Shown here piece by piece: positions 33,153-47,068 of a stretch of 64,000 nucleotides of DNA; position 1 is the stretch's first letter, and every line of letters begins with the position of its first letter. A model generated the notes under the pieces. It was given only the letters and a program-made list of their open reading frames with translations, did no database searches and was not told the origin of the DNA. The DNA is from Varroa destructor (lineage: Eukaryota; Arthropoda; Arachnida; Mesostigmata; Varroidae): assembly GCF_002443255.2 (NCBI RefSeq), contig NW_019211456.1, positions 39,501,042 to 39,565,041 on the forward strand, written 5' to 3'. The position numbers and the translations under genes were made by a program.

Positions 33153-35177
33153 ATCTCTGCGAGTAAACGAAGCTAATATTTATCCTTTACAGATGTACGA
33201 ACTGCATAAGCGCCATCAATACAGTCCTTAGATGAAATTGTAGTAAAGTTTCTCTGTTAGCCTAACAGCCTAGGCGGTAGCTGATAAGAGTTCAGTAGGT
33301 AGCTCTTGAAATGTATGTATCACAGATATGTATTGATAAACCATTGACTGGCAAAGCGATTTATGAAGAAAGCAAAATTTCGAGAGGAAACTCTTGCGAC
33401 CTTCAAAACAACTCAACAAGAAGCAGAGCTTCCATCTATACGTGACTATTGTAAGCAACACAGTAATGCTGACCACGGTATTAGGCAACGTTCTACTTCT
33501 ATTCCACGTATAGGTCCACTTGCTTGATGCGTACCTACGATCGCTGAGCAGTTTGTTCTTGATTAGAGCTCCAGAAACTGTTGCGTGTATGAATGTGGGC
33601 ACGCAAACTACTAGGTACGGATGAGCATTCAATAGAAGACTAAATCGGATTTAAATATGGCAGCTTGTAGACGATGGGTTCTAATGCTGGGAAATTCGAG
33701 GACTGATGCGATCGTACGTGGCTGTGTAGCGATAAACCTATCGAATGGATTGGTTCAAGTAGTAAATATCCCGGCCCTTCTTTTTACTCTACTTTGTTGG
33801 CAAAAAGAGAATCTATTGCTATACACATTTGTTTCTAGACGCATAAATACTACGCTAACAATAGCTGCGATAGACTCGTCGAGGCGGACAACATTCAATA
33901 GGAAAGCATCCAATATTGGGCACGTCCGCGGTATAGCGGGTCACTTAGCTAATTCAAAAGCGCGCGCTGGCAAAAGCAGACAAACTTCAGCCTATTATTT
34001 GAAATAACGCTGAAGTACTGTGCATTAACGAAATATTATACATTAAATATTAAAATGATACAGGTGACCGTTTAAAGTATACATACAACAAACATTAAGA
34101 TTTAATAAGCGAAACTTGTTAAATCGAAATATTCCGTTCTGTATATCCGCTATGGCTTTCGTTTTCGACCCATAATTGATACTATGCAAACTGTGGTACA
34201 TGATATAGGATAAGGTGGCACTCTTCAAGCTTTGGCGTCGTTATTTGTTGCTATATGATATTTAGAACACTGTTTAAGCGATTAGGTAGGTGGCCTAACG
34301 TATGCCACTCAGGTTTTAATTGCATTTTAAATACATGATAATCTGGACCGATACACTATTGTTGTTATTCTGCATACAAAGGATCTGTGCTTTTCCTTCT
34401 ATCGCCCTCCCACGAGTCGTTTTTCCAGTGTCACTCCCGACTTAACGATGTATTTTGCCCGTCTTCTGTATGGCTTTGATCAATGTCGAGTAGTTACGAC
34501 AAAGTAGAGGATGCGTGACGATGGTGGATTTAGCAGAGTGCCTGAGTTCGGAAAATATCAGAGGGACCGGCGCGTTTTGTTATAATTTCCGTCGTGTTAT
34601 CAGCAGCCCAGCTGTACTTTAGTTTACACAAAAGAATCGATCTGAACGGGATCGATTTGGACACGCACTTTGTCAAAACATTTTGCTACTCTACGTTGCG
34701 CCCTCTAGGCCATTACGGGGGCAAGAGTGGCGTCGTACTAACCCGTTGCTGTACGTACATGTATTCTCAGTGCCGCAATTTGTTCGCATAATAAATGTAA
34801 TTGACACTTAGTACAAACGGAGGCACGATGTGAAATAGACACCACTTATACGACCGTATGAGCGAACGTGCTTTGGGACAGATGCACACGATTCGGTATG
34901 ATGCTGCGAAGAAAATCTTCTCAATTATGTAAATTGTAAGTCGTGGTCAATACACCAACTCACCCATTAAATCGGTCCCCCGCAGAGTCGGCCACGTATG
35001 GAAAAAATATATTGATACTGTAATAGGTTACATAATTGTTGAGTATCATAACTAGACAGGTAGACAGAACATATACTGACGAAAAATATAATTAGGCTGA
35101 AAAAGACTCTGCCGTAACTAAGGATCAATCGAGTAATTTGCTAGCATGAATTGAGCTAAGATCGTTACTAGAATTAC

Positions 35178-35201
35178 ATAATAATAATAATAATAATAAT
35201 A
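35178..35201. repeat. (ATA)8 microsatellite
   Basis: Eight perfect ATA units. Confidence 0.95.
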
Positions 35202-35623
35202 GAATCTAGAAGAATTACAAGATGAAGACCATGCATTGTCAAAGTAACGCATTGTTGTCGAAGACTTTGAAAATGCATTTTCTTCCTTAAAACGAAAGTA
35301 CTCATTAAGTAATACCATACGTATTTGATTTAAACAAGAAAGAAGATAACGCTGTATCCAAGTGCCAGGACGCTGTACCTTTAAACGGTCTATTGTACAT
35401 CCTAGCCTCTGCTCCTTAGGAAACTTTATGTCCGATGCTTCAACAATAAATGCATTTTATTTTAAAAGATAATTAGCCGTAAATTTAATCATAATGTGAA
35501 ATTTCTATGGGGCTAGCGTTATCTTCGCAAGGCGAACGACTTGTGGAGCTCGCTTAGCCAACAACTGCTTGTATATATATTTGTCAGGGTTCAACTTAAG
35601 TTATGCATGGTTACGAAATAAAC

Positions 35624-35645
35624 AAAATTAACTTTAGTTAATTTT
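35624..35645. repeat. Perfect 10-bp inverted repeat, 2-nt centre
   Basis: AAAATTAACT-TT-AGTTAATTTT. It is AT-rich and near chance level, recorded as one of the set of palindromes. Confidence 0.85.
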
Positions 35646-37236
35646 AGAACGTTCCTCTAGAACGAATCCGAAGATACGCTATAACAACTAGATATATAGG
35701 GGAAAGAAATCATGCGCCTACAATTGGCGTACGTCAATCATCCGTAAAACATATAGATTTATGGCTGAAGTAAAATTATTGCCTGCATCTTCCTCAGCTG
35801 AATGAAAAGGCTAATGGTGCACTATAGTTTGACCAAACGAAGTGAAAGAATTATGCTGATGTCATCGCATAACGTTTGTATGACGTATGTACGCGATATG
35901 TTACAAAGCGAGCCTCTGTTTATAGACGCTGAAAATTTGCCTAAAATGCTATCATGCTCTTATTAAACCTTTTTGTTCGCAATCTATTGACAGTATCGAT
36001 CCCTAAGCTATCAATAAAGTACAAAACGATTCGTTGAAAGTTGTGTTTGCCAATTAGTTTCTGAGTATTGGTGCACCTAGAAAATAATCATGGACGAAAC
36101 GACACCCTTAAATTGATGATGGTCGGTAAGGATCGACAGGCAGCCGGCAATAGATATGGTAAATTTTGTCAAAGAAGACTTTCAACTCGTAAAAACAAGC
36201 ATTTCTGGTCTCCCTGTTTTTGGCTGTACTCGAACGAACACTTTCAAGCGAAAAATTTTATAGAAAATTAACGAATCTCTCAATGGACGTACGCGTATTC
36301 AGGTACTGGACGCACGAAAAGCTTGTTGTCCATACGGTAAAGAGTCAGATATGGGCAAACTCAAAACTGCTTTTGTAGATACAATAATTACTTACCTGTC
36401 GATTTAACATAGTTCCTATCAAAAGTATCCAATAAAAATATAGAAATATCAGAACAGGTTTTCTTGTTCATTTAAGTTCAATTAGGTCTGTGAAAGCTCG
36501 TCTTTTTCATGGCACCACACTCAATGTGTCAACGCTTGACGAGCGTGAGTGCCACTATCGACGCTTATTTGAGCGCATCTTCTCTTTCGTCCCTATATCT
36601 TTCTATTTTAGTAAAGAGCTCTGACACACTTGACGCAAGCCAAACAAGACATCTATAATAATTACTGTATCTGTAATTCTCTTAGGATGACACTGTCACA
36701 TCTCATTTTCCTTTTTATGACGGATTATAATAGACAACAAACACGCTAGTCAGTACTGAGCAATATCTGCATAGGCGCATGCCGCGTCATTCTTATCTAG
36801 CTATAAATTTATGGAACTCCTCATCGGAATAAGGTAAAAGGCGAGTTTTGAGGAAGTTCCAGGAGAGCTGACCATCCGCGTGAAACGGTTCTCCCTTCCG
36901 TATATGTTTCCTATGCCATTCGTGCCACCTCCCACGAATTAGCACACGTGTCGGCGCGCTATGCCGCCAGAAAGCAAAGACGCGGAAAGAGTCTAGAATA
37001 CGGAAAAAGGCTTTCCCACTTCCCCCAAGCAATTTAATCTGTCGCCTTTCAAAGGCCAGTTAAAGCTTAGGTTAGGATATGTGCAGCTGCTTATGAAAAA
37101 ATCGGTTTCTCGTCTATGTACCTTGTATCGTACGATCTTTAAGAGAGGCCTTTTTGCTGTCACAAATCAGAGTTGAAGAAAGAATTACTCAAGCTACACT
37201 ATCCTATCGATTTACATCATACTTTCTATTTTGTTG

Positions 37237-37260
37237 TTATTATTATTATTATTATTATTA
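37237..37260. repeat. (TTA)8 microsatellite
   Basis: Eight perfect TTA units, preceded by two TTG units. Confidence 0.95.
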
Positions 37261-37996
37261 ACCGTTTCAAAAACTTGTTTGGGCTTTCATACCATTGATC
37301 GCTATAATTTAAAATTACACGCCAATATATCAGTTTCATACTTACAAAACGAGGTGTTTATTTATAACTAGTCGAAGAAATGGAGCTGTAACACGCACAA
37401 TATGGGAGCTATAATAGAAAGAAAGACTATTTGCCGAATTTAGAGACAGGAGTTCGGCCAAGATTCCAACCATGAGCCTAAAATTGTTAAGTTTTGACAA
37501 CATTTTCCTATTCCACAAGCGAAACTTAACAATAATATATCTATTGCAACTAGATAACGATCGTACATCTACAATCGTACACAGCAGTGACCACTCGATG
37601 AAAGTCTTAATACTGTGCTACCAACTCAGATAATTTAAATTAAATTTTGCTTCGTATCGTGCCAATTGCACGGCTAAAGAGCGCCGCCGATCTAAACAAA
37701 TCCCAGTGGTCGGCTGTCAACTAATGAAGATGACCGGTGACAGTGATAAACCACGAATATCACAGTTTTGATTAGATGCCTGATCGTAGGGGGACCTTCA
37801 ATTGGGGAAACTGTATATTAAATATAGATATCGGTGTACATGTAGCTATGTGCATTAGTCCAGCCGATAGACAAATGTAACTCTCATATGATACGCTCTC
37901 AACCCGATAGCAGACAGATCCGCCACACAATCCGAGGCTGATATAATAGTAGAGGATAATACATTCGTTATAAGAGCAACTGTAGTTGCAAGAACA

Positions 37997-38022
37997 ACGA
38001 CGACGACGACGACGACGACGAC
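37997..38022. repeat. (ACG)n microsatellite
   Basis: About 8.7 perfect ACG units; the same motif as the 29438 array. Confidence 0.95.
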
Positions 38023-39580
38023 AGCGCATGGGTTCCCTAATTCGGCCTGCACCGCTATATCGGTAATGGAGCTTGCCTAGCGAGTCGTAACTGTTGCTGG
38101 TAGCAGAGCCTCGAAAATAAGGCCAATCTTAGTTGGAAGGCGGCAAACTTAGTTGATCGGGCCACTTCTGCGCGGAATAGACACGATTTACCATTGTTCA
38201 ATAGTTATACGGCTACTGTCGTCGTAAGCAAATTTATATCAGAACAGAGAACGTATGACAGAGATGAATATATTTTACTACCTCCACAGTCTGAGACACG
38301 CTGATGATGTGCTTGAATCGTGCCCACATGCTCGCTTTCATTAACTTTCGTAATTATCCGTAAGAGGGATTAGCTTAAAATGGCATGATCTTGAATTCCG
38401 ATTGCGACCTGGGCACGCTTTTGGTGACCTTGCTACTACCTCTATAGATTATTGCGTGCGCACTTTTATCACAAAGGGTTGAACGAAAACAGTGTGTTGG
38501 TGTAATAAGTAATATAAAGCCTCTATTTACGGTGCGACAACAGCATTACTATATAAAAACAACACTCTATATAAAAAAAAAGTTGTTCCGTTTTGATAGA
38601 TTTAAGATAATTGTGCTATTTGAATGTGTCCTTCAGGGTTACGTTTAAATATATCTGCCAGCTGGCGGTAGAATTAGATACACTGCTCAATATCCTTTGT
38701 GTATACATACTTCTGAGTTCTATCATTTCCAGCAAGTTCTGTATTTCGGTATCTAATAGTCCGCTACGTTTTGTCGCTGACTATTGTTATGACAATAATC
38801 AGATCCCGTACCTATTTACTCCTGGTTTACAATGACTATGCCTGTTCCTCTGACAAGTAGGATGAATTGATGACTAAGATCGGAGGCTGTAACTTAGCCA
38901 GACGATTGTAACGATAACGTTACGCTAGTCTAGCGGGCAACACGCGCTAACGGCTTCATGTAAAAAAAGAATATACGAAAAACAATATTGTCTTGTATAT
39001 ATATGGTCGTCCACAAGCGTCACTTCCCTAATCTATCAGAGCTGCTGCGGGAAGCAAAGCTATAGGATAGCTGCAGACCCTGTACAATATATAATGGACG
39101 TATAACGGTACAAATTTTCTAAATCTAACATGTTTCTTACGGGATGCTCCATAACATTAGGAAAACTTTCCAGGAAAAAGATGGCCGCTCAAGATGAACT
39201 GGCTGACCTTACGATGTACGTTCCCCCAACAATGATTCCCGTTTACAGCGTTGATTATTGCTCGTCGTCGATATAGTGCCATGATCATCTGAGGGAGCGC
39301 CAGAAAGCTATACGTCGTCGCTACCGATCGTCTCCGGCCAGTTTCAATATGCGCCTTGCTGTTTCCGCCAAATCATCAGTTGTGTACTGATAGTTACAGC
39401 GGCCTTGTTTCACCTGCTAGCCCTGCATATCTATAGTACTAAGAACAATAACTAATATCATGGCTGTTGTCGACATTACCACCTTGAAGTAAACCTAACG
39501 ACGCAAATCTATCCATTCCACAAAGCTATCGGCGCGTATTCAACTTGCAAACTATTCACACCCTGCGCCGGATATATGTG

Positions 39581-39604
39581 GATGGATGGATGGATGGATA
39601 GATA
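39581..39604. repeat. (GATG)4(GATA)2 microsatellite
   Basis: Four GATG units followed by two GATA units. Confidence 0.9.
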
Positions 39605-39924
39605 CTTAATGCGTTGCGGAAAACAGATGACGACCGAACAGATTATCGACAACGACAGCTATCGTCAGATGGTCAAATTGGTGTCTATGTATTACTGTCA
39701 AGCACTGAGTTCAAAGCGAAATCCGCGCGCGCTCTGCTCTCCAGTAGCTTTCGTCATTGGCCGAGGCGCTCTGAGGAGACTGAGCAGATATTCACTAATA
39801 GTAATGAGATAGGAGACAAGCGAGAAAAAGCAATAATAAAATAAGTCGAAGTACTACATCTAAACAATTCAGCAAGCTTAGTAAATGCGGCAAGACGACG
39901 TCGACGACGACGATGATTTTAACA

Positions 39925-39973
39925 AGCTCTCACATTGAAGTTATCGCGCACAGATAGCTTCAATGTGAGAGCT
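39925..39973. repeat. 21-bp snapback hairpin with one G-T mismatch, 7-nt loop
   Basis: The arm at 39925-39945 (AGCTCTCACATTGAAGTTATC) pairs with 39953-39973 at 20 of 21 positions. The single mismatch would be a G-U wobble in RNA; the loop is GCGCACA. It shares the 9-mer TGTGAGAGC with the 20805 hairpin. Confidence 0.95.
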
Positions 39974-40642
39974 AACAATGTGTCCGTATCTATTGCAAGC
40001 ATATAGATCGTTTAAGCGGAGTGTCAATCGCCGACTTCGTTAAGCACATGAGGCCCTAACTAGCGTGTCAGAATCGCCTGTGCTGTCTGCGTAAACACAG
40101 ACATGACACAAACACAATATGAACTAATGTGGCCAGACGGCGACCTTAAAATATAAAAAAAGTAAAAACACTACATGTACTCGTAACAGTGTTTGCTGTA
40201 TATTTAAATCCTCACTCGCAGATTTTTTCAGATTATCCAAAACTTTTAAGATTGGCCAAGCCTCTATCTATTCCGAGGTGAGCATTTGCGCATGTCGGAA
40301 AAATAGATTTATATATATATACAGAACCAAGAGACGACCTGTCAGGTAAGTAATCCTCTATGGAATGACAACGCAATCGCGGTGCTAACACGAAATTATT
40401 GGCTTTTGCATCGCCGAAATTTGTCTACGGCATCCCAAAGGGACTGTAGTCCTTATTTATAATTAGATCACAGCACATTAAGGAAAGAAACTACACTGTT
40501 ATAAACAATAACGGTTAAAGCGGATTACTATCCAATAAGTATTTAAAACACACGTTCGTAGTAACGTGACTAATTATCTGGTCTAAATTTTGAATTTGCA
40601 GTCGTTTCTTAATTTCGTTCTAGCATCGGCATCGCTTGAGCT

Positions 40643-40660
40643 TAACTGCGGCCGCAGTTA
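40643..40660. repeat. 18-bp perfect palindrome (NotI core)
   Basis: TAACTGCGGCCGCAGTTA is self-complementary, with an unusually GC-rich centre for this AT-rich background. Confidence 0.9.
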
Positions 40661-43600
40661 CATTTCGACGACCAGAAGGGCTACCGCACAGCTTAATGCT
40701 ATCATGATCGAACAGAATTCTAGAATACGTTTAGGGACCCGCCTTGTTTTCAACAAGTTAACTTTCGTTACCTAATGAGTGTGGTGAAGCTTGTGCCTAT
40801 CCAGAAGTGCTACGGCGCGTCACCTCGAAAATATAACGTCTCGCCATTACGTCTTCGACTTGGTAAGGCAACGACCCATTCAAACTGCCGTGAAGGATTT
40901 GTCAGTCAAATAATAATAATATCCGGATCACTGTGACGAACATTATTTACTGTCGTTGCTAAGCTCGAACTAATCAAGAATTTATTTCAATTATATATAC
41001 GCTTTATTAATTGGGCAATAAATAGTTACAAGTAGATACGAGTATGCTTTTCAACCAGTTCGTCTTTTCCACATTGTAGTTCTATTAAAAAGGTAGAGCA
41101 GTGGATATAAAAGAAAAGAAGCGAAAGGAAGCAAATCCTTTCTGCTTTTTAATGATTACCCAATTCATCTTCTGAATGTTACTATGAGGCGCCGTCGGTG
41201 GCCGAACATCCTATAATAAGATATACCAATTGGGGAGAATATTTTTCTAGCGGTTGAAGCATTTGCCCATATCCGAATTTTTATTAGGACGATGGAGGTC
41301 GATTTCTCTTCAAACGGTGAGCAGATCGACGGACAATTTAGGTATCAAGTATTTTACCATATCGTTAACAAATCTTCAGAGCATCGCTCAAGCGCACAAG
41401 TACGACAGAGAAAATGCCGTATTTAGCTTTGTCGCGTTGAAGCGTTAGCGTTTGATGAACTGGATACACACGATAGAAGTACAAGGAGGCGCCGCCCAAC
41501 GATGATGCGTACGTTGGAACCATTTCCAGATATCTCGTGTACAACTAGTTCTTGGTTTTGGGCTTTAATAGTTTTCCAGATCGTTAATGTATTTAACCGA
41601 CCTTAAAACTATAAAAGCTGAAACAAAATATTTCTAGTCGTACGTATCGACCTGGGTACCATATATTGAATCTCGATAATTCTAAAGTGAGTTAAATTAA
41701 AAAGAGGACGCTTGTTTCAGAGTTCGCTCCTGTGAAGTTTGCTTCGAATGATCTTCCTATACAAGATTCGTTATTTTTATTTAGTAAGATTTATAAACGC
41801 TTCAACTTTTTTTAGCCAATAACAAGCACAAGTTTCAAAACTGAGATAAATACGTCAGCCAAGAGCTCTTTGTTTGGCTGGCCTCTAGCGGCTTGTAGGC
41901 CCTACACTAACAATTTTATTAGCTGTATGACGATTATCGCTGCGCGGGCACCAACGGTACACTTTTCACTTGAAGATATAAGTGACTAAGCGAAAGATGA
42001 TAGGTCTTCTACTGCGAACACGCCTCGTTTAATCTCTTTAATAAAGCGTCTGATGAATTTAGAATTTAGTGAATCTATTGTCAATTCTTCACTTTTTCTA
42101 CGTATTAACCGCAATCCAAAAGAAGCTCGGTTGGTCTCTGAAAAGCATTCTGCACTATAGGACCCGTACCAGAATAATAACATTAGAGTCTGGGCTTTCG
42201 GAATGACTAGGACTTCTCAAGTACTTTCCCGTAGTAAGCTGGGAAGTCAAATCCTAATTGTGTCACTGTTATTTGCCTGATATGAACAAACAAACAAGCA
42301 TAATATCGTTCTTATGTTCGGTCGCTATGTATAATAGTGATTTTCTAATTCGCTTGTACAGCGGATTTACCTTTCTGATGAATTGCAAAGCTATATGAAG
42401 TCGCAGAAGCTCTAGCAGCACTTATAGACACATAAAATATTCATACAGACTTGAAATTGATAACGATAAACGTCGCTTATCGCTGGAACCTATAATAGCA
42501 AGCTCATTCCGACATGCAAAACAGACAAAAACAAGTCCACGAATGTACCAACTGACATAGCCCTCTTCAGTATATACAAGCATGAGGCAGTATACCTGAT
42601 CCTCCGGCGTATTTTTATATTATTTTCCTTCACGAAAATTAAATTTTTCCCCATATTGTTTTTACCCATCATGTCCCGCAGTCGTTTCCATGGCGGGCTC
42701 GAAATTTGTCCGGAGCACAAACGCCAAAAGATCTCTAGTCTCAACGTTGGTCTGATTGTAAACCTCGCGGTCCATTGTCAGTTGCAGGTCAATTTTTGGA
42801 AAAGACAGTCAGCTCTCACAAGCAGATCTTGTCCACATGCTTAATTTCGCGGGAGCGCACATTTTTCATTGTCATGCTTTTAGCGATAGCATTCTTAGTG
42901 GATCGCGTATATCAATCGGCAGGTCAGTTGGCTTTGCGGCTTCTCGCTTATTCATAAAGCCTCTGTAACGGAAGTTTTTAGCTGTCTCATCGCCTATACA
43001 CACATATACAAACACACATTTTCAATCTGAACTTGATCCATAAAAGAGTGTAACAAACAGTTGTTCGGGACATCAACAAAACAAGATCCCAGTCGTGACA
43101 TACAATAGCAATAATAACAAAATTAAATGAGAAGAGCATGTAAATGTGCAAACAGTTACGTTGACATAACAGCTTCGACAGAAGTTCCTTAGAATATCAT
43201 TAAGCATTCCTGTAATTGCTGAGGCCGCCAATAGAAAACAAAGTACGAGAGCATATCTACCCAGTCCTAGCTGTAAGCACAGCCTCCATAGCCTTTTTTA
43301 ACATTGCCGCTCGTGTACGACTACATATTCGAATAGCTGGCGAAGTGGTGAACGAACCTTTAAAACAAATCACAACGTTAAAAAAGATAACAGCTTATTT
43401 TTAGTTATATAACTAATTATTTACATACTCGATACGAACTAGCGGTCTATGAGCAAAGTCCGTCCGATCAACCCCATGATTCTATCGTGATATTGGGATT
43501 ACGGTGATGTGACTGTCGGTAATGGCAGACGAGAGGTAGACGAAACAACCGCATCGAAGACTTCAGAGAGCGACAACAATAATATGAGGACGTCAGCCTC

Positions 43601-45648
43601 TTAAGCCGTGCCGCGTCATACGATTACCTACATCTCAGTTGTTTCTTCTAACGGTTGACCGCTCTGGTATGATATGCAACATGATAGATATGTTAAGATC
43701 CACACATCGACACGCATGCTCAGCAAACTTTTCCTCCCTCCTCTATAAACCTACCTCTCGTCGTTTCGTCTGCTCTCGTGTTGGTATACTTCAGCAGACA
43801 ATGAAGCTTTTTGTTACGCGCGAACCGCTGGAAATAGTCGCTAGATTCCATATTCATTTGAAATTCATAGTGCAAAGTCGCATCAGGCTTTCGCCAGTCA
43901 TAGGCATCGTTATTGTTACCGCGAAGGTACTGCACGTTCGTGCGTAGCGTTCTGCTAACCAAAACGGAAATCACCAACCAACCAACCCGATACATAGACT
44001 TTCGCGGCAAAGATACACCAAGAAGCAGAGGAAAAAGCTTCTTTGAACGTCAGAACAATACACAAAGAAAATTGATATTTGTATCGGGAACGATGGCGGG
44101 ATCTTCCCTCTGTGACTCCCTGTTCTGCTGGTGACCAGTCGATTAAGTAAATGCACAAAAGGTATGGATTGCCAACTATTTCAGCTCGAATGTGTCTTAT
44201 TATTAAATCAATTTTATCACTTTAGCGCTACTATTTTGGCCACTGTAGCTAGTAGTGTTAGAACCTCTACTACTGCCGCTGCTACCTTCGCTGACGGAAA
44301 GCCAATATCCGACGTGAATAACTAATGCACGTGCTCTCGAGACCTTATATTTCTATACTGTCCAATAAATCGTGTGTACTTCGATTTGGTAAGCGTATGG
44401 TTGCCTCTGGAGTCGAGCATTGCGCGGGTTTTAGCTCTATGTACCCAACCACAATTGCCAGGGAATAAATATAATGTTGTTGATTAAACAATCACTTCGA
44501 AAGGGAGAAGTGTTTGGATGTTGTCAAACCACCGATAATAATACTCGCTGGCCTTGTAATGCCCTTCAGTCGGTGGGCGCAATGCCCGTACATGCGTTGT
44601 AGGAAACTAACGAAAAAAAGCCTATTTCAGAGTCATTTTAAGGGTCATTGAGCCTGAAAAAGCTGCGTTTAGAAGATGTTAGGCATATGAACAGAAAAAA
44701 TATACAACAAAAAGAAGAACGAAGTTACGACTAGCTGACTAATGTTGTATCTATTATTATAGTACCACACAGTTATATCTAATACTTGGAATGATGCGAG
44801 TATCAATACGTATTTTACGAGTTTTATGTATATTATTATATTTATGCTGGTATCCGATATGACAAACAGCTAAATCTGGTGAATTCGGTGTACGTAACGG
44901 CAAATAAACCAACGCTATCGTTTATTGGCCATAATTAAACTATATCTGAATAAACATCCTGTTCCTTTGTATAAGCATAGTTTTCCAAGGGAAAACTTGT
45001 TAGAAAACATAAAGCACGAGAGAGGTACGAGCATCAAGCAGCGCACGAATACTATATTCTAGCGTACTATTCATCGTACAACAATTAAATGCGTGGCTAT
45101 TGCATTAACTAGAACAGACAACAACGTACCTTCAAGACAAATGCGGTACTTCACTAGGTTTATATATTTGATAGCAAAGCATGTACTGCCATAAAAGTTG
45201 TTTCGTTAGCCAAACTATATCATATAAGAAAATAAATACATTTAAGCTGGATCGTATGTTTGCCTATTTTTGTGCCATTAAACAAAGTTAAAATACACGC
45301 ATTAAGCTTTAGAACGAAAGGGGAAACGGTTAAAACCTGATACCATCATCCCATTTTTTGTCTTCTAATCCCTCTGGGTCATTTGTATGTTACGTATTAT
45401 TGAAGGGACGCGCATTCGATTGTTATTAAATCGATAACAAGCTTTTTATGGTTCTATTCATCTTGTATTTGGTTGCACTTTACAATGTATATTCATGGTT
45501 TGCGTTGGAGATAAAATGTTTGCCATGAAATATTTTATTAGCTAAATATAGAAAATCTAGCGGCAAAAAATGGCTGACAGTGTAATTTTCATGTGTCTGT
45601 TTGTCTTGACCTAAAACAGCAGAGGTGGTGGCAAAGGCACAGAGGAAA

Positions 45649-45660
45649 GGGGGGGGGGGG
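45649..45660 (+). repeat. G12 homopolymer
   Basis: Twelve consecutive G, unusual in AT-rich DNA and a likely site of assembly or length error. Confidence 0.9.
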
Positions 45661-45766
45661 TCATAAAAATGAAACGAGGCATCATCCTCTTCCCCCATTT
45701 CGGTGGCTCCCTTTTCTCCTCGTATTTCTCTACTTCTTCCGTAACGCTCTTCCCACAACGGACTGA

Positions 45767-46180
45767 GCGATTAGTGGAGTAGTTGTCTCGCTTACTGGCA
45801 TGCTGATCCATTCGATCTCCGTAGAAAAACCACTTTGGTCGACCACTCTCCCCCAACCGGCTCGTTCTTTTTACCCCAAACATACATATCTAGCATCGTC
45901 CTCCCACATGTGTGTGAGCAGGGTTTACGATGCAAGCAAGCTAAGCCGCCATTACTACAAGTCCGGCGGTCCATCGACCTGGTCGGACACTCGGGGGAAG
46001 CTTAAGCTAAAACTACTTAGTACTGAAACGAAGAGACGGGTCTGGCTATCAACTCATTGGCTGAACCGTTTGCTAGTGCTGCGGTTACCGTCGACGTGGC
46101 TCCGCGTAGGAAAAGATTCGATCGCGGTGTATACGCTCTTCGATGGCAAGGATGAGCAAGATGTCCATCACGTTCGCTGA
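45767..46180 (+). CDS. Unrecognised 137-codon open stretch
   Basis: The frame is open from 45767, with an ATG at 45800, to a TGA at 46178. The second half is hydrophilic and protein-like (SRVYDASKLSRHYYKSGGPS, WLSTHWLNRLLVLRLPSTWL, IAVYTLFDGKDEQDVHHVR). There is no signal peptide, repeat or known motif. Local DNA is GC-richer than average, which lengthens chance frames; about one frame of this length is expected by chance. Splice sites were not convincing. It could be an isolated gene, a retrocopy remnant or noise. Confidence 0.17.
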   Translation, partial: AISGVVVSLTGMLIHSISVEKPLWSTTLPQPARSFYPKHTYLASSSHMCVSRVYDASKLSRHYYKSGGPSTWSDTRGKLKLKLLSTETKRRVWLSTHWLNRLLVLRLPSTWLRVGKDSIAVYTLFDGKDEQDVHHVR

Positions 46181-46484
46181 CACATAGCCACGGTTTAAGT
46201 GCGTTTTCGTTCTTTTAGCTTGAGCGACTCATGAACGACTCTATTGAGCTAACCATTGCCGCACACTAGCGTGAACAACTCCGATATTCCGCAAGCGAGT
46301 TCATACACAGGGCGCTACGATAGCAGGTTTACAACCAGCGCGTATTCGTTAAACACGGCGACTTTGGAGATTGTTTAGCGTGCGGTCAACGTCGTAGGTC
46401 GGACTCTTCTACTTCTCATTTCGTAGTATGTAGTTTTGTCGCGAACAGATAGCTATCTTCGTACCCGCATTCATACATGTGGAA

Positions 46485-46503
46485 AGTAGTAGTAGTAGTA
46501 GTA
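46485..46503. repeat. (AGT)6 microsatellite
   Basis: Six perfect AGT units. Confidence 0.95.
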
Positions 46504-47050
46504 CGAAATTTAATCTATTTCTGAGCTTGGAATTGAAACCGTATGGCCAATAGCAATGTAGCTTTTTACTGAACAGTAAATCGCTGGCTTATGTTTATGC
46601 TTATGGTGGCTGTTGGTGCACACGGAATTAGAAAACGGTTGGATCATTAATTAGTTAGATTTCATTGAACGTACAACATTGAATAGCATTTTTCCAAAGG
46701 CAACGATTTGTTGCTAATACTAACAAATTAAAATATCCAGATTGCGAACTATATTCATCTCCCCTTTGCCCTTGGCAACTAACAGCCATAACATATAGTA
46801 AGCTTCAGGCTTGTACGGGTAAAAGAAGAAAAACCAAATACAATATCGTATGTAGTCAAGAATTAAACGTATTCAATTGACGGTCGCCTGCTTCGATATC
46901 GAGAGGAACTCGCGAGATATTTAGCAATTATTTTTTTTTGTAACTTAAAAAATACGACTGTGCTCAGCTATTCTGTTATGAAACACATTTTTAAAGACTC
47001 GAAAACCTGATCATATCATAATTTTAACTATTTCCATTAGATATTTTATA

Positions 47051-47068
47051 CGCGCGCGCACACACACG
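47051..47068. repeat. (CG)n(CA)n compound microsatellite
   Basis: CGCGCGCG followed by CACACACAC, a short alternating purine-pyrimidine tract of Z-DNA type. Confidence 0.8.

Larger units (their letters stand above)
33153..45648. other. No supportable gene; microsatellites, hairpin and palindromes
   Basis: Holds the arrays at 35178, 37237, 37997 and 39581, the 39925 hairpin and the 40643 palindrome. The 116-codon ATG-led frame at 33657 and the frames at 43639 and 43720 (opposite strands) show no motif or splice support. Confidence 0.5.
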
